Origin: Haliclona indistincta
Lineage: Eukaryota > Porifera > Demospongiae > Haplosclerida > Chalinidae
Direction of reading: 5' to 3'
Assembly: GCA_964017065.1 (NCBI GenBank)
Contig: OZ024786.1
Location: 1,100,888-1,164,887, forward strand
DNA length: 64,000 bases
Shown here: positions 10,725-22,238 of the stretch, in pieces
Layout of the letters: each line of letters begins with the position of its first letter
Position numbering within the stretch: the stretch's first letter is position 1
The notes under the pieces: generated by a model
Told to the model about the DNA's origin: nothing
Databases searched by the model: none
Seen by the model: the letters and a program-made list of their open reading frames with translations, nothing else
Program-made: the position numbers and the translations under genes

Positions 10725-13700
10725 TCAGGTGCTGATCTCACTGGCTAACTGATGCTCTCCTATCTCCTTTAGTGCTGTTCTCAGCACTGCCCACGATGGG
10801 ATACCTTTCCGAGAGACATGGTCTTGTTGCTGCAGCCATGCAGCCAGCATCTCCTTCATACAGTCATCCACGTTGTCACGCTTTGCTTTCTCTATCTTCT
10901 GCAGTGTAGGATAAAGCAGTCCCAGCTCTAGACCAAGATCATTCCAAGAAACTACTTTCTTCAAGAATTTCTTTACATCAACCAGGTCATCAATACCTGT
11001 ATAGAGGAGTACCACTGTCACAACTTGTGTACATGTGTACTGTGACTCACTGAGGGTACTACAGGGGTCACCAGTAGCAGCTGTGTCACTTGGGAGATCC
11101 TCCTTCTTTAGCTCAGCCACCTCCTGTACACACCAGAGAAACATTACTACCATCACATGCTACAGTACAGCTTACCAGAGGATTCCTGCCAGCAAACAGA
11201 CTCAGCTTGTCCAGATGCTCTCTCAGTTCCTTGTACACTAGTGAGTCCACCTTAGAGTGATGGCAGAGCTGTCGTACCTCATGGAGGAGGGAGGCAGGAA
11301 CTGGCTGGTCAGCCATGACAGGGTTGAGTAGCTGAGAAACGGAGGAGGAACTAAGCTGGTGATATGGCTCAAAGGGAAGCGATTGGACTCTAAAGAAACT
11401 ACGCCCATCTTGATAACTGGGAACCACTGACTTGCGAAGGAGGACACATTGAGCGACGTGATGGATGTCGAATAGGTCAGAGTCGGGCAGGTTATCCAGA
11501 GGGTATCGCTGGATGAGATCGGGAGAGATGAGGAACTCACGTACATTGAGACGAGGGCAATACTGCTGTTGGAGGTGACGAACTAGACCAATGAGAGAAC
11601 TGCGTAGTTCAGCATGCTCAATTGGAGTGGAGTCATTACACGACATAGCCACCAACACACATCGGTTGTTGTCAAGGAGCTCTATCACTGTTGTGATGTC
11701 ATCATAATTTCTCCAAAAGATGCCATTCCTCCACACTCTGCACACGCGATGGAGACCTTGACTGGCTAGAGGGAACTTGTAAGCCACTGAGAGGAGGAGA
11801 ACGTGAAGACAACGAGAGCTAAAGAACTCGTGTGAATCCACACACCTCAGACACCAGCCAAACTCTAGCGCTCCATGCTGGACGAGGCTGTCTGGTCGCT
11901 CTGACTGAACGAGACCAGGGAAGAAAAGAAGATCAGCTGTGGAGTGAGAGTGTGTGGTCTGGAGGTTAGTGTTCTCTAGTACTGAGGGCTCAACTGGTCG
12001 ACAGAAATCCAGTGACTGAAGAAAACCGACAAGCATATCTGTGCTGTGGTGAGGGAATACACTGAGTAGGCTGGAGGTGGATACTATGCCAGTGTTGCTG
12101 GCAAGAATGTCACGATGCTCTTTGAATCGACGAGGGGCAAACAGTGTTCCATTGATTTCGTTTAGCAAGGCATTTGTCTTGACTACGACCCAGCTGGAGT
12201 GGGGATGGTGTATGAAAAGGATGAGACCTTTATCACTGAGTGTGGTCAGGATCTCAGTGAGGACAGACTGGTCGCTAGGGAGAGAAGAATCGTTTTCTTT
12301 ATCAATTGCAGAGACTAGATCGTGTAGTGTACAGCCTACAACTGTCAACTTTGTACGAAGGAATGCGTAGACGACGTGACTATAGTAGTGGATGACGGGC
12401 TGACTGGCAGTGATGGCTTTCTGGCTGTTGGCGAGTATGGTGATCAAACGACGTGAAGCATCAGTGTTGGGTCTGCGACAGTCCATAGCAATGCACCCAA
12501 CATACTCTTGTCGCTTTACTCTTCTGGTAGCTATGATGGTCTGCAGCAGTGAGCTCTTCTCCTCCACTGATGATGTGACCTGGTCGGCATGGCTGCCCAC
12601 AATCAACACGTGTGACCGTCCCTCTGCTGTGCTGCAGGCATTGTCGATAAAGCTTAGCCAGTAGTGGACTGACTGACAGATACTCTCGTTGCTCTTACGC
12701 AGGTCTATCAAACAGACAAACATGGCTGCTGACCTTCGCATCACTTGCTCGAGTACGGCAGCATGACTGGAGTAGTATTCTTGTTGTCCAGCGAAATCGT
12801 ACACGACAAAGTTGCCCAGCTGCTCACTCTGGATGTGGTGTGGAACGATCCCTGCTGTGTAGCGTTCGACATTAGCAACACAGTCTACAGGTACATCAGA
12901 ACTATAGCTGTACTAGCTAGGTGAACGAGGTGCTTAGCTGTGGTAGTCTTGCCTGCTCCACTGTCTCCTGTTAGAATCAGTTTATTGAAAGTGTGCACTG
13001 GGAAGGCTGTCCTGCACTCTTCGAATGGTTCAAATAGTTTGATGATGTCATAGTTGCCACTAGCATAGGACAATACAGTGCGGCCATACTTGTCCTAAGT
13101 CAGTGGATTCACTAGTCCAGTTGACAACAGATATTGCACAATGTTGGTGTGGTTATTGAAACAAGCATGGTGAAGTGGTGTCTTGCCATTAGTGTCCTCA
13201 CATGATGGGTCACAGTGTTGCTCTCTGATGAGGTACTGGGCAATGTTGAGGTGGCCGTGACTACAAGCATAGTGTAGTGGTGTCCAGCCACTACTGTTCT
13301 CACATGATGGGTTACAGTGTTTTTCTCTGATGATGTACTGGGCAATGCTGATGCGACCATTAAGACAAGCAGAGTGAAGTGGTGTCGAACCAACAAGGTT
13401 TTTCTCCATAGGGTCGCATTGTAGTTCAGTGATGAAATATTTGACAACCTCGACGTGTCCATTGTAGGCGGCATAGTGCAACGGAGTATGTCCCAAGCTG
13501 TCCTTACTGTTGGCGGCGCAGTAGTACACAGACACTAGCGCAGTAACGACATCTCCCCAGCCCCAGTACGCAGCTAGGTGGAGCAGAGTCACCATAGAAC
13601 ATACTCCTACAAAGCCTGGAAACGTGAACTTTGTCGTGATGGTACGGACAGCTGGTAGTGGTATGCGGGGTAGTAGCTGCTCCGCCATCAGCTTGTTCCC

Positions 13701-13757
13701 TCTCTTGAATGCGCTAATACAATCTTCCTCATCTTGTTGTTGTTGTTCAGCCATCAT
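10725..13757 (-). pseudogene. ANK-Roc-COR-Death (ROCO family) gene, copy 1, broken
   Basis: Exon 1 (13757-11176), exon 2 (11123-11051) and exon 3 (11014-10725) mirror the intact paralogue at 26406-29344. From the N terminus there are about five ankyrin repeats (HTPLHYAAYNGHVEVVKYF), a Roc GTPase domain (GDSGAGKT P-loop, DFAGQQEYY switch II, VGSHADQV), a COR-like winged-helix region and a C-terminal Death domain (LGLELGLLYPTL...WLQQQDH). Two lesions break it. At about 13092-13094 the codon after VNPLT is TAG, where the paralogue has AAG. Near 12900 two extra bases in ACTATAGCTG shift the frame between P-loop and switch II. One ankyrin repeat more than copy 2. Roc-COR proteins are GTP-dependent scaffolds; with Death domains (DAPK-like) they link to death or immune signalling. 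Assembly error cannot be excluded. Confidence 0.85.
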
Positions 13758-13981
13758 TAATACCACACCCACCAACTCCGCCCAGAAGCAACAATGGAGT
13801 CTGATCTCGCATGTTCTTTTTCTCTGTCGAAGTCCAGATATCGATCATGCTTGTGCATGCTAGCACTCTTCGATTACATGTACATTGAGAAATCTTTCAC
13901 TTCAGACTGCACTAACTCGACAGCAGACAGGTATTGTAAACTGGTTTATCAAACAGGTATGACTAGTCTCGTGTTGTCTCA

Positions 13982-14130
13982 GGTTGCAGCAGTGAGGGAG
14001 CTAGCTGGCATGAGCTGTATCGTACCAGTTCCAGCTCTGCTGTCCTTACTGTCAGTAGACAAGTTAGAGTCACTGGTGTGTGTGGATATGAGCAGCACAC
14101 ATGAGGACATGATCAAGATAGATAGTGAGT
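13982..14130 (+). repeat. Duplicated exon-like segment (partner 16998-17090)
   Basis: A stretch reading PALLSLLSVDKLESLVCVD then MSSTHEDMI follows a plausible acceptor (CTCAG). It recurs at 16998-17090 as PALLPLLLVDKLESLVCVD with the same continuation. The conserved frame and coding-like differences suggest a real exon of an unrecognised gene family copied along with the ROCO segments. No domain can be named. Confidence 0.5.
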
Positions 14131-14179
14131 TCAACCAATCAGATTGTTCCAGTCACATGACATGACTCCATGCAGCATC

Positions 14180-15144
14180 AGCAGACCAGATTGTGCAGTG
14201 GTTATGGTAGTCACTGGACCTGACCAGCTGCTTCACTAACAAACAGAGCTGAGTGATGTGTCATCATGAAGATCTCCTCACCTGTCGATCCACTCCAGTG
14301 AGACTAGTACACCACATACTGATAGATAATGTACTCACTCACACAAGCAAAGCATGGTTTAACCTTTCTTCACTAACAATGGTGTGTGTTGACCCAGATG
14401 TGAGATGGTGAATCACTGTGTGTTGTCTAATCATTGTTAGCTGGTTATGTGTTTTGTTTGAATGGGTCTCTCTGAATTATCTGTTGAATAATGGACTTTC
14501 TTCAACACATAATATAGATCCTTTCCTTACAACCTTTCTATGTAGCCAGCTGCCCATAACATGCAAGAAAGGAGTGTAGAACTCCATGTCAGTCCTCATA
14601 CAGCATTAGGACGAGTACTTGAAAAATTCGCTCCTTTTTCCTTATGGGAAGAAAGTGCCAAGTAAAAGTTTTTAAGAGTGCAAACTTGTTCTGCCTTATC
14701 TTCCAAACTCTACTAATATTGGAATATGAAGCTCCTTTCCATTATGAGCTCATGATGGAGTACATTACACAATGCTTGTGAACCTGAGCTGACTTATAAT
14801 GTAAGTCACATCTCTCATACTCTAGTAATTTTGGAGGTTAGAATCTCATAATTCAAACTCTCAGATAACGAACTTTTGGTTTTAACTTTTACAAGGTTTG
14901 TAATTATAACAAGAAAGTAGTTTTTGAACTGTATCAGTGTAGCTGTGTGTCTACTGTCCAACAGGACATATTGATGGTTGCATACTGAAGTACAGAGTCT
15001 GACTAGTACTTCAGAGTCCAGACTATAAATAACTTTTTCCTTATAAGGCATACCATTTCCTTCCACTATGAATAGTACTGCATGGTATTACAAACCAATT
15101 CAAGCTCCACTTTCCTTAGAATAACAATACTGACCTCAGTATCC

Positions 15145-15148
<4 letters not shown>
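14180..15148. other. Intergenic, partly duplicated
   Basis: No gene recognised. 14378-14460 is duplicated at 29491-29534 and 30583-30616, where a 1.05-kb insertion separates the two halves. The remainder is unremarkable AT-rich sequence. Confidence 0.5.
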
Positions 15149-15233
<85 letters not shown>

Positions 15234-15470
15234 CCTCTCCCTCTCCCTCTCCCTCTCCCTCTCCCTCTCCCTCTCCCTCTCCCTCTCCCTCTCCCTCTCC
15301 CTCTCCCTCTCCCTCTCCCTCTCCCTCTCCCTCTCCCTCTCCCTCTCCCTCTCCCTCTCCCTCTCCCTCTCCCTCTCCCTCTCCCTCTCCCTCTTCCTCT
15401 CCCTCTCCCTCCCTCTCTCTCCCTCCCTCCCTCCCTCCCTCCCTCTCTCCCTCTCTCCCTCTCTCTCATA
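15149..15470 (+). repeat. (CT)n followed by (CCCTCT)n array
   Basis: About 40 CT units (15149-15228) change abruptly into about 28 CCCTCT hexamers (to about 15400), then decaying CCCT and CTCT. This is a strongly pyrimidine-biased strand of more than 300 bp. It ends at a CAG acceptor-like site (15473-15475). Long Arg-Glu, Arg-Gly or Ser-Leu ORFs here are artefacts. Confidence 0.95.
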
Positions 15471-15566
15471 CAGCAGCTGTGTCCTCATCTAACTATAACA
15501 GTACCAGATCAAGTCCTTATTCTCAAGGCACCACTGAGCCAACTGCTACTGGTCCCAGACCATCTC

Positions 15567-16087
15567 CCAACACACCATGAATCAACTATGATAACATCAT
15601 GATCGTCACTATCTCATCTTCTCTTGTCGGAGCTGTGTCTACAGAAATCCAGTGACTAAAGAAAACCGACAAGCATATCTGCGTTGTGGTGAGGGAATAC
15701 ACTGAGTAGGCTGGAGGTGGATACTATGCCAGTGTTGCTGGCAAGAATGTCACGAAATCACGATGCTCTTTGAATTGACGAGGGTCAAACAGTGTTCCGT
15801 TGATTTCGTTTAGCAATGCATTATGTCTTGACTACGACCCAGCTGGAGTGGTGATGTATGAAAAGGATGAGACCTTTGTCACTGAGTGTGGTCAAGATCT
15901 CAGTGAGGACGGACTGGTCGCTAGGGAGAGAAGAATCGGTTTCTTTATCGATTGCAGAGACTAGATCGTGTAGTGTACAGCCTACAACTGTCAGCTTGTC
16001 ATGCTTGTCGTCGTCATCTCCCAACACACCATGAATCAACTATGATAACATCATGATCGTCACTATCTCATCTTCTCTTGTCAGAGC
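15567..16087 (+). repeat. Pair of direct repeats of about 68 bp flanking a ROCO fragment
   Basis: 15567-15634 (TCCCAACACACCATGAATCA onwards to GTCGGAGCTG) is repeated at 16018-16087 with one or two changes. The 380 bp between them derive from the ROCO gene. The arrangement looks like a duplication made during repair or insertion. Confidence 0.85.
15640..16010 (-). pseudogene. Third ROCO copy: isolated COR-region fragment
   Basis: Read on the minus strand this encodes TVVGCTLHDLVSAIDKE, SSLPSDQSVLTEILTTLSDK and SSWVVVKT, matching the winged-helix part of the two ROCO genes (for example 12010-12355). It has no start, Roc or Death domain and contains small indels (an extra AAATCACG near 15755, a lost GG near 15853). 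A dead fragment. Confidence 0.9.
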
Positions 16088-16465
16088 TGCTGCATGTCGT
16101 TCTTGTCGTCATTCTCATATAATATCTGTGTGGCTGTGAAGTACACATGGTGTAGCAAGCATACTAGAAGATACGAACAATTTGAAAAGAATCAAACATT
16201 TGAACTAAACTTGATACATGGAGACGATAGCCATGATGGATCTGGAAAGAGCAATCCAGTGATAGCTCGTGATAAGTTCTCTGCTTCAATATCAGAAGAC
16301 ACTGCAGTGATCACTAAGGAACACTCGTCACCTTCTCCACCATCACCAACTCCAAGACTCAATCAGCCTCCCCAAGAACAGATTTCTCTCCCGACCAAGC
16401 TGCCTGTACATGAGACCCAGCCACACCCTCTGCTCAATGTGAATCAGCCGGTAATAGAGTATTGA

Positions 16466-17594
16466 TGTACGCGTCTAATATGATACCAAATAATGGAGGA
16501 ACATATCATGAAACAGACCAACACCAGCTCATCAGTAACACCATAACCAGCTCAGTCATCTACACATCATTATTATCAATAGCTACAATCATACAAACTT
16601 GAACATTTTGACGATAAACACTCTCTTAATTTCTATCTCTCTTTTTCATAATTTTTTATGAAATGCAATTTTTACGTCAGTTTTATGTATTTTTGTCATT
16701 TTCACTTTTTTGCTTATACTTGTAAATAATAATAATTATGCCCTGTGATAAGTTGTCAACTTTATAGTGATACTTTAATTATGATTCTCATAAACTCCAC
16801 ATGCACTCACCTGAACACTTGTCACACGTCATAAGTGATGACATGATGACATCATCAGACCACACCTTATTACTGAAAAAATATTTCACTCATTTTCTCA
16901 ACTTACTAACTGTGATCAACCACAAAAACAGTTATGAATTGAAACACAACATTGTAAAAAAATTTTGCAACTTGTTCAAAATTTTAAGTGTTCAGATGTC
17001 AGTTCCAGCTCTGCTGCCCTTACTGTTAGTAGACAAGTTAGAGTCACTGGTGTGTGTGGATATGAGCAGCACACATGAGGACATGATCTGTGATCTAGTG
17101 AGTACCAATCAGATTGTTCCAGTCACATGACATGACTCCATGCAGCAGCAGACCAGATTGTGCAGTGGTTATGGTAGTCACTGGACACCAGCTGCTTCAC
17201 TAACAAAGCTAGTACACCACATACTGATAGATAATCTCACTCACCAGCTCGCACACACAAACACACACAGACACGTACACACAGACACTCATTGAGTGGG
17301 TTGATAGTGTCTTAATATCTGGTACACATGGATGGTGTGATTTCATCATCATCATCATCATCAAGCGACTCTTAGTCACTGCATGATTGTGACACTATTA
17401 CAAAGTGTGTTATCAGAATCAGTAATGTTGCACATCATTGTATGGTGTTCTAAATGGCTACTCCTCAGGTAGATAATGTCTATCACTATAACTCCTCTCA
17501 GAACCACCAGCTCTTCATATTCCTATAGTTACATCATCTACTAACCGACAAGCTACTATATACTCCATCCAGTACTGCCTGATAGTCTATCGAT
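16466..17594. other. Intergenic with duplicated patches
   Basis: 16830-16900 (GATGACATGATGACATCATC) resembles 25963-26035, and 16980-17000 resembles 26315-26335, so downstream DNA of the ROCO unit is also duplicated. A (CAT)n run lies at 17342-17363. No gene recognised, apart from the duplicated exon-like segment at 16998-17090. Confidence 0.5.
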
Positions 17595-18180
17595 ACTATC
17601 AACTACACTGCTCCACCATCAACTTGTTTCAACTCTAACAAATTATTCAAGATCTTTATAATTATTGTTCTTTTCCTGTTATCCACTCCCACTTGATTAA
17701 TGAATATTGTTTACATGCTCTATGATACAACTAATAGCACCGTCTTCTTCAGCGGCGATTCCCGTAAAATTATAAATCAAAAAGGAGAGGTTGTTGATGA
17801 AATTTTACTAGTGAACAACACATCTATAATTAATATAACAGAACGCAAGGTCTCACAAATTAACTGCAATGTAGGTTAAATCAGTGATTCATTCTATTGT
17901 ATAATTATTATTGCTGATGCAATGCACTAACTAAATTCATTTGTGTACATCTGCATGCATAGGATATCGTTATGACTATGGTTTAATTATTACAACAAGT
18001 CATGTAGATACTTAAATGCATTAATACATTCCTGACCATATTTAACCTCAATGACACTGCATGCATTCTTTACTTACTTACTGATTCCAGCTGCGTATAC
18101 AGCTCCTGCGTGTACTAGATCAAGGAAGCAATACTTGCAAGAAGGTATGCTGTGTTAGTTAAGACTTTAGAATGGGCTGT
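17595..18180 (+). repeat. Exon-containing repeat, copy 1 (partner 50884-51440)
   Basis: About 600 bp shared with 50884-51440. In copy 1 an open stretch from 17717 reads MLYDTTNSTVFFSGDSRK then EILLVNNTSIINITERKVSQ. In copy 2 the frame stops after CRKN. A second block between an acceptor and a donor (about 18091-18145) contains LDQGSNTCK in both copies. This looks like duplicated exons of an unrecognised secreted or receptor gene, with copy 2 decayed. Confidence 0.5.
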
Positions 18181-19034
18181 ATTTTGCTTCTCTGAGTAAA
18201 AAATATTAATGCAGTGATTTCTTATTATGCATGCAACTGAAAAATTGCGTTAATATAATACTCAGCCTCCACTTCCTACTAAAAATTAATAGTAATTTTG
18301 TGGTCAAATGTGTGCTCTACAAGTTTCTTGCATAAGCCCCGTTTGCACGATGCCTCCAATCCGGATCCGGACGCGAGGCTATCCCGGCTGGATTGCTAAA
18401 TCCACACCTGGAGGAGGATTGAATCCGGATTTGGTCAATGTGCAGTGTCGGCTACCGTCTCAGCTGTGCAATTGTTTTCCAAAATAAAGCATGCTGCATG
18501 GTTGACTATTCCTCAGTGTCCTTATTGTTGCACGCAACAAAGTAAACGTGGAGTGTATAGCAAGGTTCTCCCTTCTGTTGTGCACAAGATGGTACTTCGA
18601 TCACATCAGGCGGCGAAATCACCAGTCCTTTTTTATTAGTAAAGCAGTTGTGTCAAAAAAGTGAGAACAGGAATCAAACTGAATTAATGAGAAAAAAATA
18701 GTTCTCAGTTCAAGATTTGCTAAAACTCAATCTGTGACTCCTTCGTAGTTATCATAGGTTATCGTAGGCAAGCCCCTAGACAGGGGGGTTCGGTGGGTTC
18801 GGACTAACCGCCCAGGCTACCCAACGGTCCGCTTGAAGTCTTCAGAAAATTACTATACTGGCTAGTTTATACTCCACAAATCGCTGTTTCAGTAAATACT
18901 AGTGTAGAATACTGCAGTAAAATACGGCTAGCTTCATAGTTGCATCATGCATGCACGGTACGCGATCGCTCTGTCGATTGACACGCCCTAATGAATAATT
19001 AATTAGCTAAATTTTCGCCTGCCCTTCGCAACTA
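18181..19034. other. Intergenic
   Basis: No gene recognised. An ORF at 18445-18639 lacks supporting features. GC-richer sequence near 18340-18440 (repeated ATCCGGAT) may be an old repeat. Confidence 0.4.
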
Positions 19035-19506
19035 GGCTTGAGCCGATTATGCTTTTAAATTTGCCTATTATGCTTTTTAGCAATGCTTTAATTCCCCCCC
19101 TATTATGCTTCAATTTTTTCCTATTATGCTACGTAATGCCAGGTGTCTAATTGATTATCATAACACAGTTCAGACGCTGTGGGCGCTCTCAGCCGGCCTG
19201 TCTAGTATCGATACAGAAGTGCTGGAAGTGCCACTACTAGTGCCTGTTCCTTCGTTCACCTAAACTGTCACTTCACCGTCGGCTAGGTAGCCAAGTTCGT
19301 CATCATTGCTAATGTCTGCAGAGTCTACTAGATCATTTATCTATGACTAGATCTACACTCGTCCTCGAGCTTGCCGCACAGGCCTACAACCACGCCCGTT
19401 GAGTGACGTCATTTGTAGGAAATTGTACCTATTATGCTAGCATTATGCTCAATGCTTTATCATGCCGAAAATGCCAAAAATTATGCTAGCATAATCGGCT
19501 CAAGCC
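19035..19506. mobile_element. MITE with GGCTTGAGCCGATTATGCT ends and TA duplication
   Basis: GGCTTGAGCCGATTATGCT at 19035-19053 is inverted at the right end (AGCATAATCGGCTCAAGCC, ending 19506). TA flanks both sides, and both flanks also show TTCGCAAC. The interior is non-coding, with repeated CTATTATGCT. A TA target duplication fits Tc1/mariner-type mobilisation. Confidence 0.8.
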
Positions 19507-20048
19507 TATTCGCAACCCCTTTCCCCAAATCCTGGCTACGGCCGTGGTAGGTTGGGTGAAGACTGCGCGGAATCTGACACTCTTGAGCTTCTTAGGCATG
19601 ACTGCAATGAAAAGCTGATCTGGCATCTCAACCAATAGGCCATGGCGGCCAAAGGCGCAGTAGATCGAGTTCAGAATTTTCTCGCAAAATTTTGATTCTG
19701 TGCAGATTCTGTGTAGAGAAAATGTGTTTATTGGCTAGTACTTATGAACTACAGTTGATTTCAGCTCACAGGGCCTCTGGCCCTCACTAAGGATCGTTGA
19801 GTAGTTAGCTAAAAACTAAAGTTTTCTGGACAAGAAAGTAAAAAATATGGACGCAGCGAGAATTGAACCCAAACCAATTGTATTACACCCCACCGTACTA
19901 TACCTGAGGTGAGAGCTGACTGAGATTTATGATGAAACAACCTCAATCAATCACACAATGATCATGACATTGACTCATTTTCATCGTGTGTACTAAGTTA
20001 CTGACAATTTAATTTTGTGATTGAGTTCTTGCCGTCTCTTGTCCCCAG
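19507..20048. other. Intergenic upstream of kinase fragment
   Basis: No coding exon recognised. 19850-19920 has a weak tRNA-like T-loop match on the minus strand, judged insufficient. Confidence 0.4.
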
Positions 20049-21441
20049 GGCTGCCTGCACTGTATTGGAAACCATCTTGATGTCATGCCTCTCATCACTA
20101 CTAAACTAGATGTGTTCAGCTTTGGTTTACTAATGATGGTCCTTTTACTCAATATTGATGGACCACGTCACTTGCAGCAGATGGGAACTATGATACTGAG
20201 CTTGAACCAATCAACTACTGGCCCGGGTCAACAACTCACTGACAAACAGAAAGAAGTATTGAGACGCCATCGAGTGTGCGATTATAGAGCAGTAGAACCG
20301 TTCGTAGGTTCAGCTGAACTAAACCGTGTTCTACCGGTTAGTATCTACTACACTAGCTAGTATTACACTGTGTTAGTATCTACTACACTAGCTAGTATTG
20401 TACTGTGTTAGTATCTACTACACTAGCTAGTATTGTACTGTGTTAGTATCTACTACACTAGCTAGTATTGTACTGTGTTAATATCTGGTACACTATAGCT
20501 AGTATTGTACTGTGTTAGTATCTAGTACACTAGCTAGTATTGTACTGTGTTAGTATCTACTACACTAGCTAGTATTGTACTGTGTTAGTATCTACTACAC
20601 TAGCTAGTATTGTACTGTGCTAGTATCTACTACACTAGCTAGTATTGTACTGTGTTAGTATCTACTACACTAGCTAGTATTGTACTGTGTTAGTATCTAC
20701 TACACTAGCTAGTATTGTACTGTATTAGTATCTACTACACTAGCTAGTATTGTACTGTGTTAGTATGTACTACACTAGCTAGTATTGTACTGTGTTAGTA
20801 TCTACTACACTAGCTAGTATTGTACTGTGTTAGTATCTACTACACTAGCTAGTATTGTACTGTGTTAGTATCTACTACACTAGCTAGTATTGTACTGTGT
20901 TAGTATCTACTACACTAGCTAGTATTGTACTGTGTTAGTATCTACTACACTAGCTAGTATTGTACTGTGTTAGTATCTACTACACTAGCTAGTATTGTAC
21001 TGTGTTAGTATCTACTTCATTAGCTAGTATTGTACTGTGTTAGTGTCTACTAGACTAGCTAGTATTGTACTGTGTTAGTATCTACTACACTAGCTAGTAT
21101 TGTACTGTGTTAGTATCTACTACACTAGCTAGTATTGTACTGTGTTAGTATCTACTAGCTAGTATTGTACTGTGTTAGTATCTACTACACTAGCTAGTAT
21201 TGTACTGTGTTAGTATCTACTACACTAGCTAGTATTGTATTTCTCTCATACAGCTTCAGAAGGTGTATAGTGAGTTTTCATCAACACACGAGTCATTGTG
21301 TGATTTCATGGAGCACTGTCTAGAGGTGTGTCAGTGGGTGTGGTCAATGACTCATGTATGTTGTACTTTCTGTGTGTATAGATTGATCCCATGAAGAGGT
21401 ACAGTGCTGCTAAGCTACTCAACCACAGGTTTCTATGGTAA
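20049..21441 (+). pseudogene. Protein-kinase C-lobe, three 3' exons only
   Basis: Exons 20049-20336, 21254-21325 and 21382-21441 join in frame. They encode the end of a kinase catalytic domain: TTKLDVFSFGLLMMVLLL (subdomain IX), a helical middle (TDKQKEVLRRHRVCDYRA), FMEHCLE then IDPMKRYSAAKLLNHRFLW and a stop, the usual subdomain XI ending. The part before DVFSFG (GCLHCIGNHLDVMPLI) is a poor match to an activation-segment end (no APE). No exons for the N-lobe, the catalytic HRD or the DFG were recognised upstream. Either the 5' exons have decayed or been displaced by repeats, or this is a remnant. The fold resembles tyrosine-kinase-like kinases. Confidence 0.7.
20337..21239 (+). repeat. 35-bp minisatellite filling a kinase intron
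   Basis: About 26 near-identical copies of a 35-bp unit containing GTTAGTATCTACTACACTAG fill the intron. The array starts at the intron's own 5' splice site (CCG|GTTAGT) and ends 14 bp before the acceptor, so nearly the whole intron is array and every unit repeats the donor-like GTTAGT. A few units vary, for example a 4-5 bp deletion near 21150. Confidence 0.97.
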
Positions 21442-22238
21442 TGAGGACTATCATGTGAATGATGAGAAGCTGAGGACCGGCTGGGACATGAAATTGTCAC
21501 CATAATTGAAGAAATCACTGTGATCCTAGCCTCGTACCCAGGCACTAACTGTAATTTTAGGTAATTATTGTTTTTATGTGATTAGTATTATTTTTTATTG
21601 TAAAACTTTAGTTTGATTTCTGTGTGAATACAGTAGTGCTGAATCACTGATCTAGTATCTATCAATTAATTTTGTATTATTAATCATTAAATTTTCCGCA
21701 TGCATGAAGTAAAATTAAGTATGTTAGCATGCATGTTTTTTGGTCTCTTGTGGGTGGAGCTAGTTTGCATGAGCATACACTGTGAGATTGCACCATGTGG
21801 AGTTCATCAGTTGTGAGTTCAACCATGTTACTACAGCATAGGCTATGGCTCATTTTTAATATCATTGCTGATAAGCAATGATATGTAGGGATGACCTCGA
21901 ATTAATCAATACATTGATTTCCTTTTCAAGACGCTGGGCTCAGGTGCTAGTTCGGGAGCAAGATGGATATCATTAATTTTACCAATGATGGCGTACATTC
22001 TCATGCTCATTCTTTTGTTTTTATAATCCTTTTATAATTATATCGGCGGTGCAGCAATAAACAGAAGAATCATCTTTCAAAAAAACCTTATTAATTTTTA
22101 TGCCTGATTACAACAGCACACAATTTAGTTATAAAATTAATACAAGCTTGAAAATCACACTTGTGTTGTTCAAATTGACAACACACTATCACAGCTTCCT
22201 GGCTGAATATAATTTTAGTGTGTGTATTTATCTGTCTT
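21442..22238. other. Intergenic with a foldback-family fragment
   Basis: 21862-21905 has the palindromic ATCATTGCTGATAAGCAATGAT followed by ATGTAGGGATGACCTCGAAT, the terminus of the element at 2092-3140. No gene recognised. Confidence 0.55.

Larger units (their letters stand above)
15476..16465 (+). pseudogene. Remnant of a membrane-protein tail split by an insertion
   Basis: After an acceptor at 15475, a Ser/Thr-rich stretch (SSNYNSTRSSPYSQG) runs to a stop at 15578. A hydrophobic segment (IMIVTISSSLVGAV) appears one frame away. From 16100 an open stretch reads KYTWCSKHTRRYEQFEKNQ, then a Ser/Pro-rich end (SPSPPSPTPRLNQPPQEQ) stopping at 16465, like an ectodomain stalk, membrane helix and cytoplasmic tail. 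The middle is interrupted by a ROCO fragment (15640-16010) flanked by direct repeats, and frame breaks remain. Probably a dead gene end; function unknown. Confidence 0.4.

Noticed and set aside
15066..15492. Long Arg-Glu, Arg-Gly and Ser-Leu repeat ORFs on both strands
   Set aside because: They are translations of (CT)n and (CCCTCT)n arrays; any frame across such repeats is open.
19850..19925. Possible tRNA or tRNA-derived SINE on the minus strand
   Set aside because: A T-loop-like TTGAACCC and a weak A-box are visible but no cloverleaf pairs well and no second copy was seen.
20337..21239. CRISPR-like array of regularly spaced repeats
   Set aside because: Units are contiguous 35-bp repeats without variable spacers, inside a eukaryotic intron.
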